Both the position numbers and the translations under genes were made by a program. Of a stretch of 64,000 nt of DNA, positions 22,367 through 36,099 are shown in pieces (the stretch's first letter is position 1; every line of letters begins with the position of its first letter). The stretch comes from Nymphaea colorata (lineage: Eukaryota; Streptophyta; Magnoliopsida; Nymphaeales; Nymphaeaceae): the NCBI RefSeq assembly GCF_008831285.2, contig NC_045141.1, positions 15,424,106 through 15,488,105 of the forward strand, given 5' to 3'. The notes below the pieces were generated by a model. The model had not been told where the DNA came from, did no database searches, and saw nothing but the letters and a program-made list of their open reading frames with translations.

Positions 22367-24081
22367 CTACGCCGCATCGCCCGCAAAACTAACGTCTACA
22401 GGCAAGTTCAGATCAGGAATAAAAAATGCTTCACCACAGCCGGGAACAGGGGAGAACGAGCATGTTTCTCTGGCAGCATGGCTCTGATGAGTGGCGTTTG
22501 CCGTCCTAGAGAGTGGTTCAGTGTTCGTAAGGAGAGCAGAGTCGTGGACTTCTTGCATGGCGGCACCCGTGGCCAAGAAATCAGCCTTTGCACCTGAAGC
22601 ACTTGGCGGTGTCACAGGATCAAGATCAGCAGCCTCTGCTGGAAGAACGGCTTCCTGCGGTGCTTGTTCAGATGTTTTGGAAGCTAAGATTTCTGGTTTC
22701 CCATTTGACACGTCCTTTGGAGGTAACTACACAAAGGGGGAAAAAAAAGCAACACTTTAAGCCCTTGACAAAATACAGGAACATAGAAAGGAAAAGTCTT
22801 TTGAAAAAGAGAGGGAGAGGGAGAAAGGAGTGCCTAGAAAAAGTGATTCTGGCGACCCATTCATGATTAGAAAAGCAACAAGCATATCTCACGAAAACTT
22901 GTTAAAGTGTGACCACAGAGTAACCGCTTGACAACAATGAATGAACAACAAATGCAGTTGGCATGCGTGCTTTACTCCGACTTGTGTGATTCAGTGGAGT
23001 AGTGCAAGTCTTGTACTGTCAAATGACAACCAGAAAAGAGGTCCTTACCTTTATCATCTTTAGACGCTTGTTTTGCTTTACCAGGCTCATGTAAGTCTTC
23101 ATTAACCTCTCCATATCCTGCTCACAGAAGGCAAATAACTGCATCAGTTAAATAGACTAGAGAACAGAAGACAGAAGCCATTTAAACAACTGAAAACAAT
23201 TAACAAAACGGTAAAGTGTGGGTAAACAAAAAAGGTGAAGTATGTAAAGCATACATTCTCTAAATTCGTTCTCTCGATTAGAAGTTTGTTCTCCTCATCT
23301 TTCAGGACAGCAATTGTCTGTAAGCAGAAAACAAGCACGATATATCAGAACAAACTGTACCATGCGAAGCACGAGAAACGCACGCAACCTGCTCATGTAA
23401 TATACAGTTCACAAGAGAAAAGAGGCCTGAAAAAGAAAAAAAATATATACAAACCTTCTTCTTCGCTGGTCGTTTACTCGGCAGTCTCAATGCATTTGCT
23501 TCTCTTGCAGCAGCCTGTCCATGTAATATGCAGTTTACAAGCCCGATTAGTACTTAAAAAAATCAAAACTAATGATAGAGAGGCATAGAACATCACATTT
23601 TTCAAAAAAAAAAAAAAGTACACGACGAAATGGTCATATGACACGAAGCAAACACACTCGGTCTCACATTAACTCACCCCTTAAATGGCGTCACCTAAAC
23701 ATCAAACCCACTTCACCCAACTGTTCTCCTACGTCCCAAAAAGGGAACAAAATAATCAAGAAACTGGTTCCCGCAAACTTCTCCAAGCCAAAACCAACCA
23801 GCCTTTTCTACAAACAGTAAACGCCCTGCCACTGCTCATAAGCAGTTCAACTTCCATTAAAGATGGGAGAAACAGCACAATCAGAAGTGGGATGCATTCC
23901 ACGCGTACTTATGGGAAACAGTAGAAAGAACATCTTGGTCCAAGGTCAAACACCTCATCAAGCCTCCACCACCAGGAGAGGGAGTGAGAGAGAGAGAGCC
24001 CAAAGTCAACACAATAAGCTCATCTTTCTCTACACAACCCCAAGTCCCCCAATTTGAAAGAAAATGGCGTCAACACCAATG

Positions 24082-24151
<70 letters not shown>

Positions 24152-25783
24152 GGGAGGGTTACAATGTGCTGCCTTGGGTGGCAGCAGCAGATCCTACATG
24201 GGGCGGGTGGTCGATGATTGGTGGGGCCTACAAGACGACATGGACAAAGACGAGTTGGGTGGGCCCCCACCACGTTGGGAATCCACAAGGAACCGACGGT
24301 GTGGAGTGTGGACGATGCTATCGACTCCACCAGATGGCATTCAATACGCGAGAGAAAGAGAGACGGGAATAGAAAAAGGGGGAAGGAAGAGAAGAGAGAA
24401 GAAGGAAAAAGAACAGAGAAGGGGTGGAAGTGGACTCTACTCTACCACCGGTGATGACCTAATTTGCTCTGCCCACCTCAAGGGGCCCCAACCCCACCAC
24501 CCAAAAGAAAGAAATAAAAAGGAAACAACCAGAGTCCCACCGAAACAGCGTGAAGATAGAAACCCGTTCCTCCCCTTTCTTTCAACAAACAACATCAAAA
24601 GAAAAAAGAAAGGTGCTCTCCTCGAGGAGGGAAAAAAAAAATGAATGACACCCATCGGCGCCACCGCTCTCCTTCTCCCGGAAAGGAAGTAAAAAAAAAA
24701 AAACTACCAGCGCAGAAGATGAAACTATGAAACAGCAAACCCGTTATTCCCTCGCTTCTGCCCAAACATCTTCCCTCTTTCTCTTTCTCACAGAAGAGAG
24801 ATATAGAGAGGGAGAAGAAAGGAAACAGATCACGAAAAAGGAAAAACCGTAAAAGCCATCAGATGCTGACAAACAAACCATTAACAATAGTACGGTTATA
24901 GACCCCGGATCAGATATTCCTTCCTCCCCTCCCCTCCCCTCCTTTTACACAGAGAAAAAGAGAGAGAGAGAGATGTTTCGCGGTTAGGTCAAGGGTTGGT
25001 TGGAGCTTTTGCTCAATAACAGAGAGGGGTGAGAGGACATCCGGCGGGGAGAAGCGGAACGCCATCTCCGCCGTCCCATCGACGAAATCATCACCACCAC
25101 GAGGGACCACGACGACCACCACCACATGCACCAAACTTCGCATTTAATGCATCAACACCGTAGAAAAAAGTGTGAAGATGGAAACCGGCTTCACTTAACA
25201 ACCGGAAAAAAAAAATAACCGATGAAGATATTTCTAAAAAAAAAAAAAAGGAAAAAGCTAAAAAAAAAAAACAGCGGGAGAAAAAGGAGGAAGAGGAGAG
25301 AGAAAAAAAAAAGAGAGTAGAGATGGCGAGGAGAAAACTAACCTTCAATCTGACAACACACCCGAACCCAGCGCCACCGTTGTCGCCGCCGCCGCCGCCG
25401 CCACCGGCCGTCTGAAGAACCTCAGCCGCCTTGACCCGCGGGTGGCTCGACGAATCCGATCCGTCACCGCTGCCCGCGGACCCCGCTCCCCCACTCCACG
25501 ACAGCGGCGTGGTCGGGCTCGCTACCTTCTCCCTGGCGGCCTCCATCTCGGCCTTCCCATCCCCCTCCCGGTCGCACCACCCATCGGCCCTCGCCACCGG
25601 CTGCCTGGCCCTCTTCCTCACCACCCCCCACCTAACAGGGAGCGAGGCCGCCGCCGCCGCCGCCTGCGAGAACCTCGGCAACTCCGCCTGCGGGAGCCGA
25701 AGCCGCAAAAGCATCTCCGCGACCATGGCGTCGCTCCTCATCGCCATCGCTACCCACTCTTCGTCCATCTCCTCCTCCACCAT
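22367..25783 (-). CDS. Plant-specific coiled-coil protein with C-terminal EAR (DLNLP) motif
   Basis: Five coding exons, all phase 0 with GT-AG introns: 25783-25343, 23514-23455, 23317-23255, 23117-23049 and 22726-22367, giving about 330 residues. Exon 1 opens with MVEEEMDEEWVAMAMRSDAM and contains LPVRWGVVRKRARQP and SPTTPLSWSGG, blocks I recall from an uncharacterised land-plant family. Exon 2 is basic (KRPAKKK, residues 161-167, a likely nuclear signal). Exons 3 and 4 read KDEENKLLIERTNLE and MERLMKTYMSLVKQNKRL, a charged coiled coil. The last exon ends FIPDLNLPVDV; DLNLP (316-320) fits the EAR consensus DLNxxP that recruits TOPLESS-type co-repressors. I infer a nuclear regulator without a DNA-binding domain. 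An in-frame ATG at 25849 would add 22 residues; 25783 fits the conserved start. Intron 1 (1.8 kb) holds an AT/GA array. Confidence 0.8.
24084..24149. repeat. Compound (AT)n(GA)n microsatellite in intron 1
   Basis: About 18 AT units are followed by about 14 GA units. It lies inside the first intron of the EAR-motif gene and makes long low-complexity frames on both strands that are not real genes. Confidence 0.95.
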
Positions 25784-25923
25784 CACAACACCACCAAAGG
25801 AGCAGGAGCCCAGAAAACTCCAGAGACGAAGACGAAGAAGACGAGACAAGGGACGGAAGAAGGAGAAGAAACAGGAAAAGGAACGAGGAGACCGGTATTC
25901 CTCTGCCTCTCTCCTTCTCCGCG

Positions 25924-25932
25924 CTCTTTAAA
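25924..25932 (-). promoter_or_regulatory. TATA box of the EAR-motif gene
   Basis: The minus strand reads TATTTAAAG about 140 bases upstream of the ATG at 25783. This predicts a transcription start near 25895-25900 and a purine-rich 5' leader of about 115 bases. Position and orientation fit the gene. Confidence 0.5.
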
Positions 25933-26162
25933 TACGGGGGAAGGGCGAGTGTGTCTTGTATTTAATGCACATATCCGGTTTCCTCTTTTGTGTGGGCGAC
26001 GACGACCCAAGCCCCCTCTCCCCGGGGCTCCCTGTCTAAGTGGCCCCACGCGCTACGTGGCCTCTTCCCATTGGTCCACCCTTGACCACCCTTTCCTAAA
26101 ACCAGCGCCTTCGGCGTGACTCCTTCTCTCTCTACACCCCCACCTGATGTCAGTCGGTGGCA

Positions 26163-26184
26163 AGAGAGAGAGAGAGAGAGAGAG
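26163..26184. repeat. (GA)n microsatellite
   Basis: About 11 GA units upstream of the EAR-motif gene. GA repeats can bind plant BPC/GAGA factors; no function is shown here. Confidence 0.85.
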
Positions 26185-26451
26185 GACGAGGCCGCTGACG
26201 GTGTTGGCTCGTGCGAGAGCGCGGACGCTTACACGTGCCGCCCGATCTAGGCAGAGGTGTCAGTGTCGCCATCACCCAGGTGCGCCACTCGATCTGGTTC
26301 GCCCCCGCCTAGGCTCGAGCCCACTTGGTTCGGGTCTCCGTTACGGGCAGCTTGCTACAAATGGACCGGGTTTCGGATCCGGTTTCGAAATGCGTCTTGG
26401 ATCCAGGAGTTGTTGCAAGTAGGTTTTGGTGATGATGCGTGTAGATAGAGA

Positions 26452-26478
26452 TGGAGAGAGAGAGAGAGAGAGAGAGAG
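26452..26478. repeat. (GA)n microsatellite
   Basis: About 13 GA units upstream of the EAR-motif gene. Confidence 0.85.
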
Positions 26479-29400
26479 TATTTCTTTGTGACTAATAAAT
26501 GTGGATCTAAGGGTTAATTGCTGGGTTGCGTTTTACCACATTTCTATAATCTTTTACTCTCTTTCCTTTTCCGATCTTCATGAGATCGAACTCAACTCCT
26601 CCGTCACGTGCCTTCGGGTGTAGAGAGAGAGAGAGAGAGGGAGAGGTTTTTTTGAAAAGACAAGAAAAGTTTTATTACTTTATTGAAAAAGAAATATTTA
26701 TACGGAGGTTCTTTTCTTACAAGAATTTGAGTGTGGTGGATGCGATGCATGGCTGGCACTTAACTGAATCTAGAGGCGAACCGCCCTCCTAAACAGGCAA
26801 CTCCGGCTTTCCTCATATGAAAAAATGTAGGTTTGAAAAGAGTCGTTTCTCGCTTCTCATGGGATTCGACGCCTGGATTTTTCCATTTCTCGCTTGCCAT
26901 TTATGTCAGCACCATCTATCTTGGCACTTGCTTTAATTGAGTTTTTTTTTTTTTCCGAATATATGTGATTAACAAAAAATTATTCAAGGAATATTATATT
27001 AAAAAGTAATTGGAATCTGGCGAGTCTTGACTCTTAAATCGGCCGTGAAATGAAATGAAATGCAATGTAACGTGGTTTGGAGTGGGGTGGCTTTAGACCG
27101 CGAAACCAAATGAAGAGCTTGAGAAATGTTGGGGAATTTTCGTTCAAGGTTACCACCATTTAGTCATAATTCCAAATGTAGGCTTCACATTTGTAATTCA
27201 GTTCTTCTTATTTCAACCACTCAGGTGAAGAATCACCTTCAACGCGCCCCAAATCTGCCATCGATAATAAAAGCGTCAGTGGTGTTCATTTGAAAAAAAA
27301 AAAAAAACGAAAACAAAAATTATCTTTATTAAACTTCAAAGGATAAATTTGTTGAACACAAACTTTTACGTTATCCAAGAAGGCTTCATGGTTATCAGCA
27401 AGAATAAGAAGAACTCATCGTCTATCGTGAAAAGGGATAACGTCAATCTCGAATTTGTGATTAGAATGAAAAGATTGGGCTGCAAATGAAAACGCTTTTG
27501 TTAGAAGATTGGGATGAGGATAGATAGTGGGCTCCATCGGCCGAGGTGTAGCTGTGCCACTCATCCAAATTGTTGTCGCTTTTTCAGGCGACGCTTCAAT
27601 TTTCCGAGTCTTTGTTGAATTTTCCGAGTCTATTTCATCAAACTCAGATAGTGAATTGCCCAATAACATTTAAAAAAGTAAATGATAAAAAATATGTATA
27701 ATAATTAAATTATTAATATAATTAACAAAAAAAATTTATACGCATCCCTGAAGTTTATTTTTGGTGCATGCTTGTATAGCTCTTTTGCCTTTATCTACTT
27801 GGTTTCATGGTGATATAGCGGAACACCCTTGAACGAAAATGCTGCATATCCATAATTTTATGGTTTATAAGAATCGAACTAATGACCAGACTTAAACAAC
27901 TCAGTAAAAGCAATCTTAACCAAAAAGTCTTGGAAATTCACCACATTGATTGTGAATTATAAGAGATAGTAGATTGGGCGGCACTAAGGAGAACCTTGGA
28001 GCGCTTTTCCGGGTGATGGGTGGTAATCTTCTTGCTCACATGAAACTAGTTATTGACTTTTGTATTCAAAATAGCTCTGGAAAAAGATAAACACAGTAGT
28101 TAATGTTCCATAAATAAATAAATTGTAGAAGAAAGGAACTAGTCTTTGGGAGCGAATCATTAATATGGCTTCCTTCAATATGATGTAGTGGATTTCAAAT
28201 AATTCTTGTGTCTGTTTCCATTTAAATGTAATGTGGGATTGTATCTTTCAGCTCTTCAAGGCAAATAAGGAAGAATATTCAGTACTTTTTTGTTATGGTT
28301 TTACGCACTAGCCCTTCATGGTTATGGTGCAGCAAATATTATTCTACTGTCCATTTTAATAAATTGCGTTCTAGAGTACAATGTTTACAAATATTAACCA
28401 AATAATAATGATATGGCACAACAACCAGAATTAATTCATGTCTTAAAATCACCACATTATTGAGACATTGATTATATTGATGTTTGAATAAGAATTGTAC
28501 GAAGAAAAAAAATATTATTATGAAAAAGACATATTATTTGTGAAAAATAAAATAATAAATTTTTAGTAAGAGAATGGAGGTTACTCTTATAATTGGCTAG
28601 ACCGCGCAGTTTTGCATGAAAGGAAAAAATAAAACTATTGGCTAGGTCCGGCGTTACACTTAAAAAAATTGAAACGGAAATTAGTTTAAGATACTTTAAA
28701 AATGGCGGATACCCGAATAGTTGAGGCTTTCGATACTCGATTTTTTTTTTTTGTAATTGTGGCAATATTTTCCCGTACAAAATATTCGTTTCTGCATTAT
28801 TTATATCATAAGCACATTTTCTTAAATTTTTGGTTTCAGTACCTTTTCAGCATCTCCTCAAAGAACTAAAACTTGTAAAGAATGATTTTTTTTTTAAAAA
28901 AAAAATAATTTTATCGTAATGGAGAAGTGCAGCACGAGCGGATCTAGTCAGGAGCATTTTCATAGTTAAGGTCGAGACCGTGCGGGACGCGGGGGACAAT
29001 GCCTCCGTATTTTCAGAATTTCAGAAAGGTGGGCCTCATTTTTAGTTTATGACAAATAACGCCCTGAATGATTATTTATTAACATTCACGTTGCTAAGAA
29101 AACAAAAAGGTCAGGCCCACAACTTGAACTGCAAAAGGGTTTATGTGAGAGTGATGGAACGATTCGGTGCGGAGTTTTGTAGGTTTTCAGCATTCTAAAC
29201 CCTAAATCTCCGGCGGTAAGGAGTACACTATGTTCCTTCACACAAAGGCAAAGCCAAAGGGACTGGGTCCGCACGCATGGGTCCCGTCCTCCCTTAAAAA
29301 ATATATCAAAATTTTAATTTTAAAAATTTTACTTGTTCTATATAAAAATTAAATTTTTCGAGCATTTGGCAACACCAACACTAGCATCGATATGGTACTT

Positions 29401-30429
29401 CATCAATATATCTAAAAAATTATTGTTGTAGAATTTTATGAATCTATCCTAATGTTGGAAAGTGTGTATTATTATTCAAATTGCCAATCACCTCAAATCC
29501 GTTCTCAAATTCATAAATGTACATTAGGAGCAACCCTAACATGGTTAGTTTGTTGGGAGGGATATGGACCTCAAACTATGGATTAGATCCACCAATAACA
29601 TACATGCCAACATTTACCTGTTATTTTTCTAATATTACTATTTCTCTTTAAATTAAATTACTACGTTCATATTGTTGACAAAATTTCAAGAACAGTAAAG
29701 AGAGATGTTAATGTAGATAACTTAATGATCGACAGTCGGAAATATGGGTATCATTAAAAAATCTACAAAAAAAAATTCGAAATTATAGGAGAAAAGTGGG
29801 CTAGAAAGAGAAACTTTCTTCTTCCAAAAAACTTTTGCCGCCTCTCGGTATCCATCCATGGATACTTCCAAGGTTTATTCGCACGAAGAGACACTTGAAC
29901 AATAATATTTATGTTTGAACACAATTTTATAATCACATCTTCTAAAAAGAAAGAATGTGGCAATGACAAGAAATCCTGTGACACAAACAACCCCAGTTTT
30001 CCCGTGGTAACCGGCATCGATTTTGGCATTCTAATTGTTCTAAAAAATGACAAAGGAAGCATCGAAGTTCACGGAAAATTCATAATTTTTGTCCAACTTA
30101 TCATCTAATATGACATTTTATTAGAACAAATAATAGTCCAAGTCAAACATACCGTCGTCGTCCAAGACCGAACAAGTGAAAAGGATGACGGAAAAAAGGG
30201 GCCCTCGACGGGGAAGACGAACCAAAGACTTGGTGAATTCAAGTAGCTCCTTCAAACAGGGGGAAAGATTTGACCAGTTGACAGCAAAGAATAATTTGTC
30301 TCAGGTCCCCTTTTTATGTATTCTTTTATGCGGAGGTCGACTACTGGACCACCACAACTTCTTGTCCACGTTTTTGGTGCACTTAGAATTAGCATGTTCT
30401 TTTTTTCCTTTTGTGAATTATACATGTCT

Positions 30430-30431
<2 letters not shown>

Positions 30432-30490
<59 letters not shown>
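30432..30490. repeat. Compound (AT)n(GT)n microsatellite
   Basis: About 20 AT units run directly into about 9 GT units. Confidence 0.95.
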
Positions 30491-32977
30491 AATGTTAGAC
30501 GACAATGAATGTCCGGCGACTTTGGTTATTTAGAATCACACAGTCATCTAATCAGGGTTGTTTATATGATGCAAGAAGGCAAAAATATAGATTAATATTA
30601 GATGATGAACCCATCATCTTTTTCCTTTTGTTTCATCATGTTTAAACAGATGACCCTTATTAGATAGTTGGATCTTATTAGATAGTTTGATGACTATGAA
30701 AAACTAAAGTCATTATCCAATTTATATATATATATATATAAAAGGATGTCAATGTATGGGGTTCAAATTAATTGGAGATGTTGATAAATGATCAGCTTCC
30801 ATAATGTGTCCATATTGGATGCAACATATTAATTTAAAATTCAACCGGGTTCAAATCTGAATCCGATTGCGTATTTATTTAAAACTGAAACTAAATCCCA
30901 CCATACTTCATTTCTTAATTTTTGGATCCAAACTGCTTTCTTCATCGAATGTTAAAACTTTGTTTCCATGCGTGGCCCATTTTAAAGTAATTTGGTCGGA
31001 TATCTGATGTAAATTGTATCGAATGACATACGTAAGAATAGGTTGTAGAAACTCGACCCACTCCTGCTCTGAACTTGGTCTGGCGGATCCTAACCTACTT
31101 TCAGCTTTATAAAAGACTAGGAACCAAGATTCATAGAGAGTGAGTTGGGATATGTCAGACTAGGGGGCTGAGTCCAAGAGTGAGTTGAGTCATTATAGTG
31201 GTATTAAAATACAGATATGAGGTTTCACATGTGCGAATGAGTATGTGTTAAGGGGGTAAATTTTTACATCCTAAAAGTTTAATATCGTATTAAAGATTGT
31301 GAGATATCTTCAATGACTTATAAAAAAGATTGTTAAAGTGATTAATTGTTATTGTTTCTAGTCTTTTTCAAACTAAAATGTAAATTGCTAAGGAGTCGAT
31401 TGGAATCCATTAAACCAAGGATCCGAACTCGAAAGTAGGTGAAGTCCTTACATAGGCCCCGACGCATTGGAGATCTAACATTGGTACAATGTAAGATTAA
31501 TAATAAGAACAAGCATGAAAAGCCAATTCTTTTTAGCCAGAAATCTAATACAATTAAACTTAATTTTTCTAATATTATAGATTGGAATATTTAACATAAA
31601 TTTTTGAACATATGGTTCTGGTCCAACTCCATCCATCTGCGTCGTTAAAAACAGCAAAAATCATATATATATAATGCCACCGTACCTTATCAAGACAAAG
31701 ACAAAGAAGAACAGTGAAGCGTTGGCGTTTGGTAGGCAAGAAGTTGGATTGGGACTTGTCACATCGACCAGTCTAATCTCAACACCAAAGTTCTTTACAT
31801 GTTTGTCTCTATAAAAGTCACAGTTTATATGAGCTTGCCTCATCAAGAAAAAGATTGCACTAAACATTTGGTTTAGAATCCAAATTATTTTATTTTTAGC
31901 TTGAAAAACAGATATTATATGTTTATGACATTGCTTTATTAGGTTATCTTTGCATGTCCGTGTTCTGCATTAATTTAATTATGAAGCTGCCAAATGGACA
32001 AATTTTACTTTGTTTGTGTAGATATTACGCGCTTTCAATGAAATCATTTTTTAATAGTTCCGGAAATCAAAAGTTTTAGCTGCCCCGGTTGTTTAAATCA
32101 GATCAACGAATCAATTTCACACCTTTCAAAAAAAAGAAAGATTAGAAGTACCGGACAGCATGCTAGATGTCATATCTATGAACAGCGTAAATTAGTCGCT
32201 TCAGTGTAAAAACAGCGTGAGTTTATCCCGGGGCTATTTGTCTGTCTAGAGAGGATCAAAAGGAAGGAGGGATTGGGTTGTCAGAACAAGTTGTGGAGAG
32301 GAAAAGTTTATTTAATTTGGATGGATTTGGGGGCTTGTGGTGTTTGGGGACAAACGGGTACGCCTCGAGCCCATGCCCTCCCGCCCACTGCAACGAGACA
32401 ATTATGAGGACCATGTTTGTTTGGTGGGGGAAAAAGCCGCCGTGCCTAAAAATCAGGCCCCCTCAACCGGTACACTGCTCTCTAAAGTTAACTACGACAG
32501 CCAAAAGAGTGCGCTAAGAGGCAGCAGTAGACTTTCACAGCGACCTTTGCCACCGGAAAAAAACAGCCCTTCTACGTCTGGATCCATCGGAAAAAGAATG
32601 AAAGAAAAAAAAAAAACGGGATACACTGTCTTCCACGTACCTCAGCAGGGTTGAGACTTTCAAGAAATATCATATATATATATATATATATAGTAATTAG
32701 TAGATCATAAGACATTAGGTCAGAAATGTTTTACTGAGAATCATACACTTAGTCATTTTTCCAGTTTAACAGGTTTCTTTTTTTTAAGAATAAAAAAAAT
32801 ACACAGCTCTAATGACACCAAATTTTTTATCATATAAAAATAAATGTTTTTCTTGAAAAAGAGTTGAACCAAAACGTGTTTTATGTTGACTTAGTAGAAT
32901 GTTTCATATTTCGTTTAAAATCATTTTGGACAAGAATCTAGGAAGGTCGGGCTTTTTATCCCTGGCCCAAGTGGTTT

Positions 32978-32980
<3 letters not shown>

Positions 32981-33034
<54 letters not shown>
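32981..33034. repeat. (AT)n microsatellite
   Basis: 27 AT dinucleotides without interruption. Confidence 0.95.
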
Positions 33035-33037
<3 letters not shown>

Positions 33038-35636
33038 CTATGTATAATGAATCATTTTGGCCGTCGAATTTTTCAAAATCAATGGTTGACAGAAAAATAA
33101 TGAGATATGGTATTTTAGTCATTTAACACTAATTAACAATTTTTTTTTCTAAATCGTCCATTTTATAACAACCAAAATGATTCCTTATGGGTTGAATAAT
33201 TAAGGGTTGAGTAATATATATATATATGTAGACTAGAGAGAGAGAGAGAGAGCCGATAAAATGAGAAATATATAACAAAATTTGGGAACAAGACGTCCCC
33301 TAGATACAAAAGCAATCTGCAAAACAAAAGCAAAAAGACGAAATATACAATACAATGCACAGTGAAAAGAGAGAGAGAGAGAAAGAGTTTTGACTTTTGG
33401 TTGTAGTTCGCCATAGCCAAGTGTGCCCCTTGATCTTGGAATATTTAGTGGGAGTAATATTTTAGTAGTTACTGTGTGTGACTACTTTGCGGCTTTTCGG
33501 TATTTACTAATCCTTGGATTATCGGTCCGTGCCTCTTCGTTCTATTTCTTTAGAACGGAATTGTTAATTAATCAAAGAAAGGAAGAAAGAGGCAAAGGGG
33601 GTGAGGTTTTGTTGGGTGCTGCCAGTCCTTGGATATAGATCTCATTCTCATTCAAGTCTTAATGAGTCCAAAGAGTTAAACTACCACTGATCTCAATTAG
33701 ATTGGGTTTTCCGGATGAGGTCCAAAGGTCTCTCCATTCCCCCTGCCTCTAGGGTCTTAAATTGCATCAGGGTCTGAGCGCTGCCTTTAGATCGACAAAG
33801 CACACTTCACACTTAACCCACAAGAGAGTGGAACCCATGGAGATCGAAACGGGGACATGCCATTTCCGACCAGCCATGATCCACCCTTTGAAACAATTAA
33901 TTTGGGTTTTCGTGTTTCTGTGCAAAAGAAAATTTTCTGTTTGCACTTAAAGTTTTCTTATTGTAAAAAAAGTAAAAATTCCAATACCAAAGCCTTAAGT
34001 GGAGGGCCTATGAGTGATGCAAATGAACTGGAAATACCAAATTATTGATCCAACATCGAATTCGTTTTGTTTGGATTCAAATTTGTTGCCCGGTTGATGT
34101 GGGATTCGATAAAGATGAATTTGTGATTACGTATGAACAAGAGGTTTCTTGTTATTCAGATCCGAAATTCAATTTTCAAGTGTCCGGTCAAATTCAAATC
34201 ACATAAAGTTAGATTAAATAAAATTCGATAAAAGTGGATCGAATGAATCCAACCCGAGAGTGGAGCCAGCACCACCTCTTCTCCTCTGCTTCAAGTCATC
34301 ATCGTCATCGCCATCTCTTATTTATTACAGCTTCCTTTCCACTGTGGCCACATTAAAATCAAACTGTTTTTTTTTTTTATATAATAACTCCAATCCTCCT
34401 CTCCCTCTGGCCCAACCCAACTGTTCCTTCTTTTCTCTTCTTCCGCATAAAAAATGCGACCACTCCACACGTCTTTGCCAGTTTTAAAAAACACAAAAAT
34501 GGAGGCGACAGAGATGAGTGGAGAAGACTCATGCAAGATCCGTGACGATGGTACTCATGAAATGTTAGAAAAAGAAAGGAACAAAAGGATCTGCTCTTAC
34601 TTTTTTCGTCTCCATCATTCTTCACAACTTGATGAGGCTGGAATCCAAGAACACATCCATATAATATTACTTTTTCTTTAACCTCCAAAACCAAGCACGC
34701 TCCTTTCTCTCTCCTTTGTCATTCGGCTGGCGGCGTCATCCTTCGTCTGCGACTGGGTGATTGTGCCGATTCGTCTCCACATTCTCTCTCCACCTTTCTT
34801 ATTTTGTTTTACTATACATTGTTTTGTATATTTTGTATTTTGCTTATGTTTTGCGGCTATTGTTTAGGGGACTTCTTGTCCCCAAATTTTAATATAAATT
34901 TTAATTTTATTGGCTCTCTCTCTACATATAGATATAAAAACAGATTATCATTTTTGTACTGTACCAACAATAAATTATTGGTATATATCACCATATGATT
35001 TGATTTGTAGTCTTTGAGAAAAGGAACTTGTGCTCTGTTTATGACGGCCCTTGTGCTCTTAAGTACCATTTTGGTGTAATTCAAGCGGTTCGATAATTAG
35101 AGAAATTTGTTGGGTGTTTCTTTTTTCATGCTTTAGTTGATAATTTTTTGTTTTTTTTGTTTTTTTTTTAAGTTCATGCATAGTTTTAAATTTACAAAAA
35201 CTGGAATCAGAGATAGACAGGCCAATTTGTGGTTCTACGTTTGAATTCTTTTCACTTGTTTAACAACTAACATTCTCGTGTTTTATGATTTTGCAAGATG
35301 GCTCCTAGATGAACGTCACGTGAATATGGGCTCTTACATCTGAAGTTCCAGAGACAGAAGAAGATATATACCATACCAATAATTTAAACTGATTTTAGAA
35401 TAGACGCATGTGATATATGTGTTTTCTTCGCTTATGTTCTACTGCCAAGTGAAAGACATAATTATTTTGTTCAACATAACATGCAAGTGTGCGTAAATAC
35501 GCATCTATGGACCAAGTTACAAACACAATAATACGATTGGCAGGATCACAAGTGTCCATCTTACTCAGTTCGTTATCTTTTTTTAGGTCCTGATCCATAG
35601 AAATCAATATCTTTATTTTGCAGTGAACTAAACAGT

Positions 35637-35940
35637 AGGGGCGGAGCTAAGATTTTTTTATCGCATGAGTCAAACTATAGTTCTAAAATTTTAACAGGAA
35701 CTGAAATAAAAATTTTCACATATAATACATTCCTCTAAAAAGTTGTTGGAAGAGTTTTTAAAATATTTTGTGACACTAAAAACTGTCACATATAATACAT
35801 TCCTCTAAAAAGTTGACTGGTCACAGTTTTTAGCCACATAATACATTAAAGCCATCTAAGAACGGACGTTGGAGATTTTTAGCTGGACCCTAATTGCTTC
35901 TTACCCCTAAAGCCATTTGTGACGGTTGCTCTTATAAGCT
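35637..35940. mobile_element. Nested remnants of short DNA transposons upstream of ALF4
   Basis: The left edge reads TAGGGGCGGAGCTAAGATTTTT, a hAT-like end related to those at 322 and 61015. Inside, TCACATATAATACATTCCTCTAAAAAGTTG occurs at 35716 and 35786. ACTAAAAACTGT (about 35774-35785) is inverted as ACAGTTTTTAG about 40 bases later. The right part reads CCATTTGTGACGGTTGC, typical of another miniature element. No transposase is present. Confidence 0.45.
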
Positions 35941-36088
35941 GCGTTCGATTGGGCAGGGGAGGGGGGGACTGGTTCGGATTTTAAATCCATGTGAAATTTC
36001 GTCTGGAAAAAACGGTCATGCGGCCGAAACTTACCATGGCTAAAAATCGAACCCTCGGGTAAATCGGATCCAAAGGATCTGACTTTTT
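35941..36088. mobile_element. MITE-like element abutting the ALF4 leader
   Basis: It starts GCGTTCGATTGGGC and ends GGATCTGACTTTTTTTC. It shares GTGAAATTT-, AAAAAACGGT- and GACTTTTTTTC-like pieces with the element at 14771-14921, so the two are probably distant relatives. The presumed ALF4 transcript start lies immediately downstream. Confidence 0.35.
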
Positions 36089-36099
36089 TTCAAGCTAAA

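Larger units (their letters stand above)
25940..35636. other. Repeat-rich intergenic DNA, no gene seen
   Basis: About 9.7 kb without a recognisable gene. Next to the EAR-motif promoter is a GC-rich patch with GA arrays (26163-26184, 26452-26478, 26620-26645). After that the DNA is AT-rich, with homopolymers, TA arrays (30432, 30722, 32671, 32981) and degenerate repeats. 31100-31470 resembles a decayed long terminal repeat but has no partner. Open frames at 32278-32654 and 34260-34690 have no recognisable similarity. A CT-rich stretch at 34690-34800 resembles a promoter or leader with no gene attached. Confidence 0.5.

Noticed and set aside
24054-24644. 196-codon plus-strand open frame
   Set aside because: It starts in the AT/GA array and lies inside intron 1 of the minus-strand EAR-motif gene. 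Composition is low complexity.
25431-26119. Long plus-strand frames of 166 and 225 codons
   Set aside because: They are antisense shadows of the GC-rich exon 1 and leader of the minus-strand EAR-motif gene. Proline/arginine/serine-rich, with no family.
31100-31470. Possible solo long terminal repeat
   Set aside because: No TG...CA ends with a 5-bp duplication could be placed and no second copy lies in the window.
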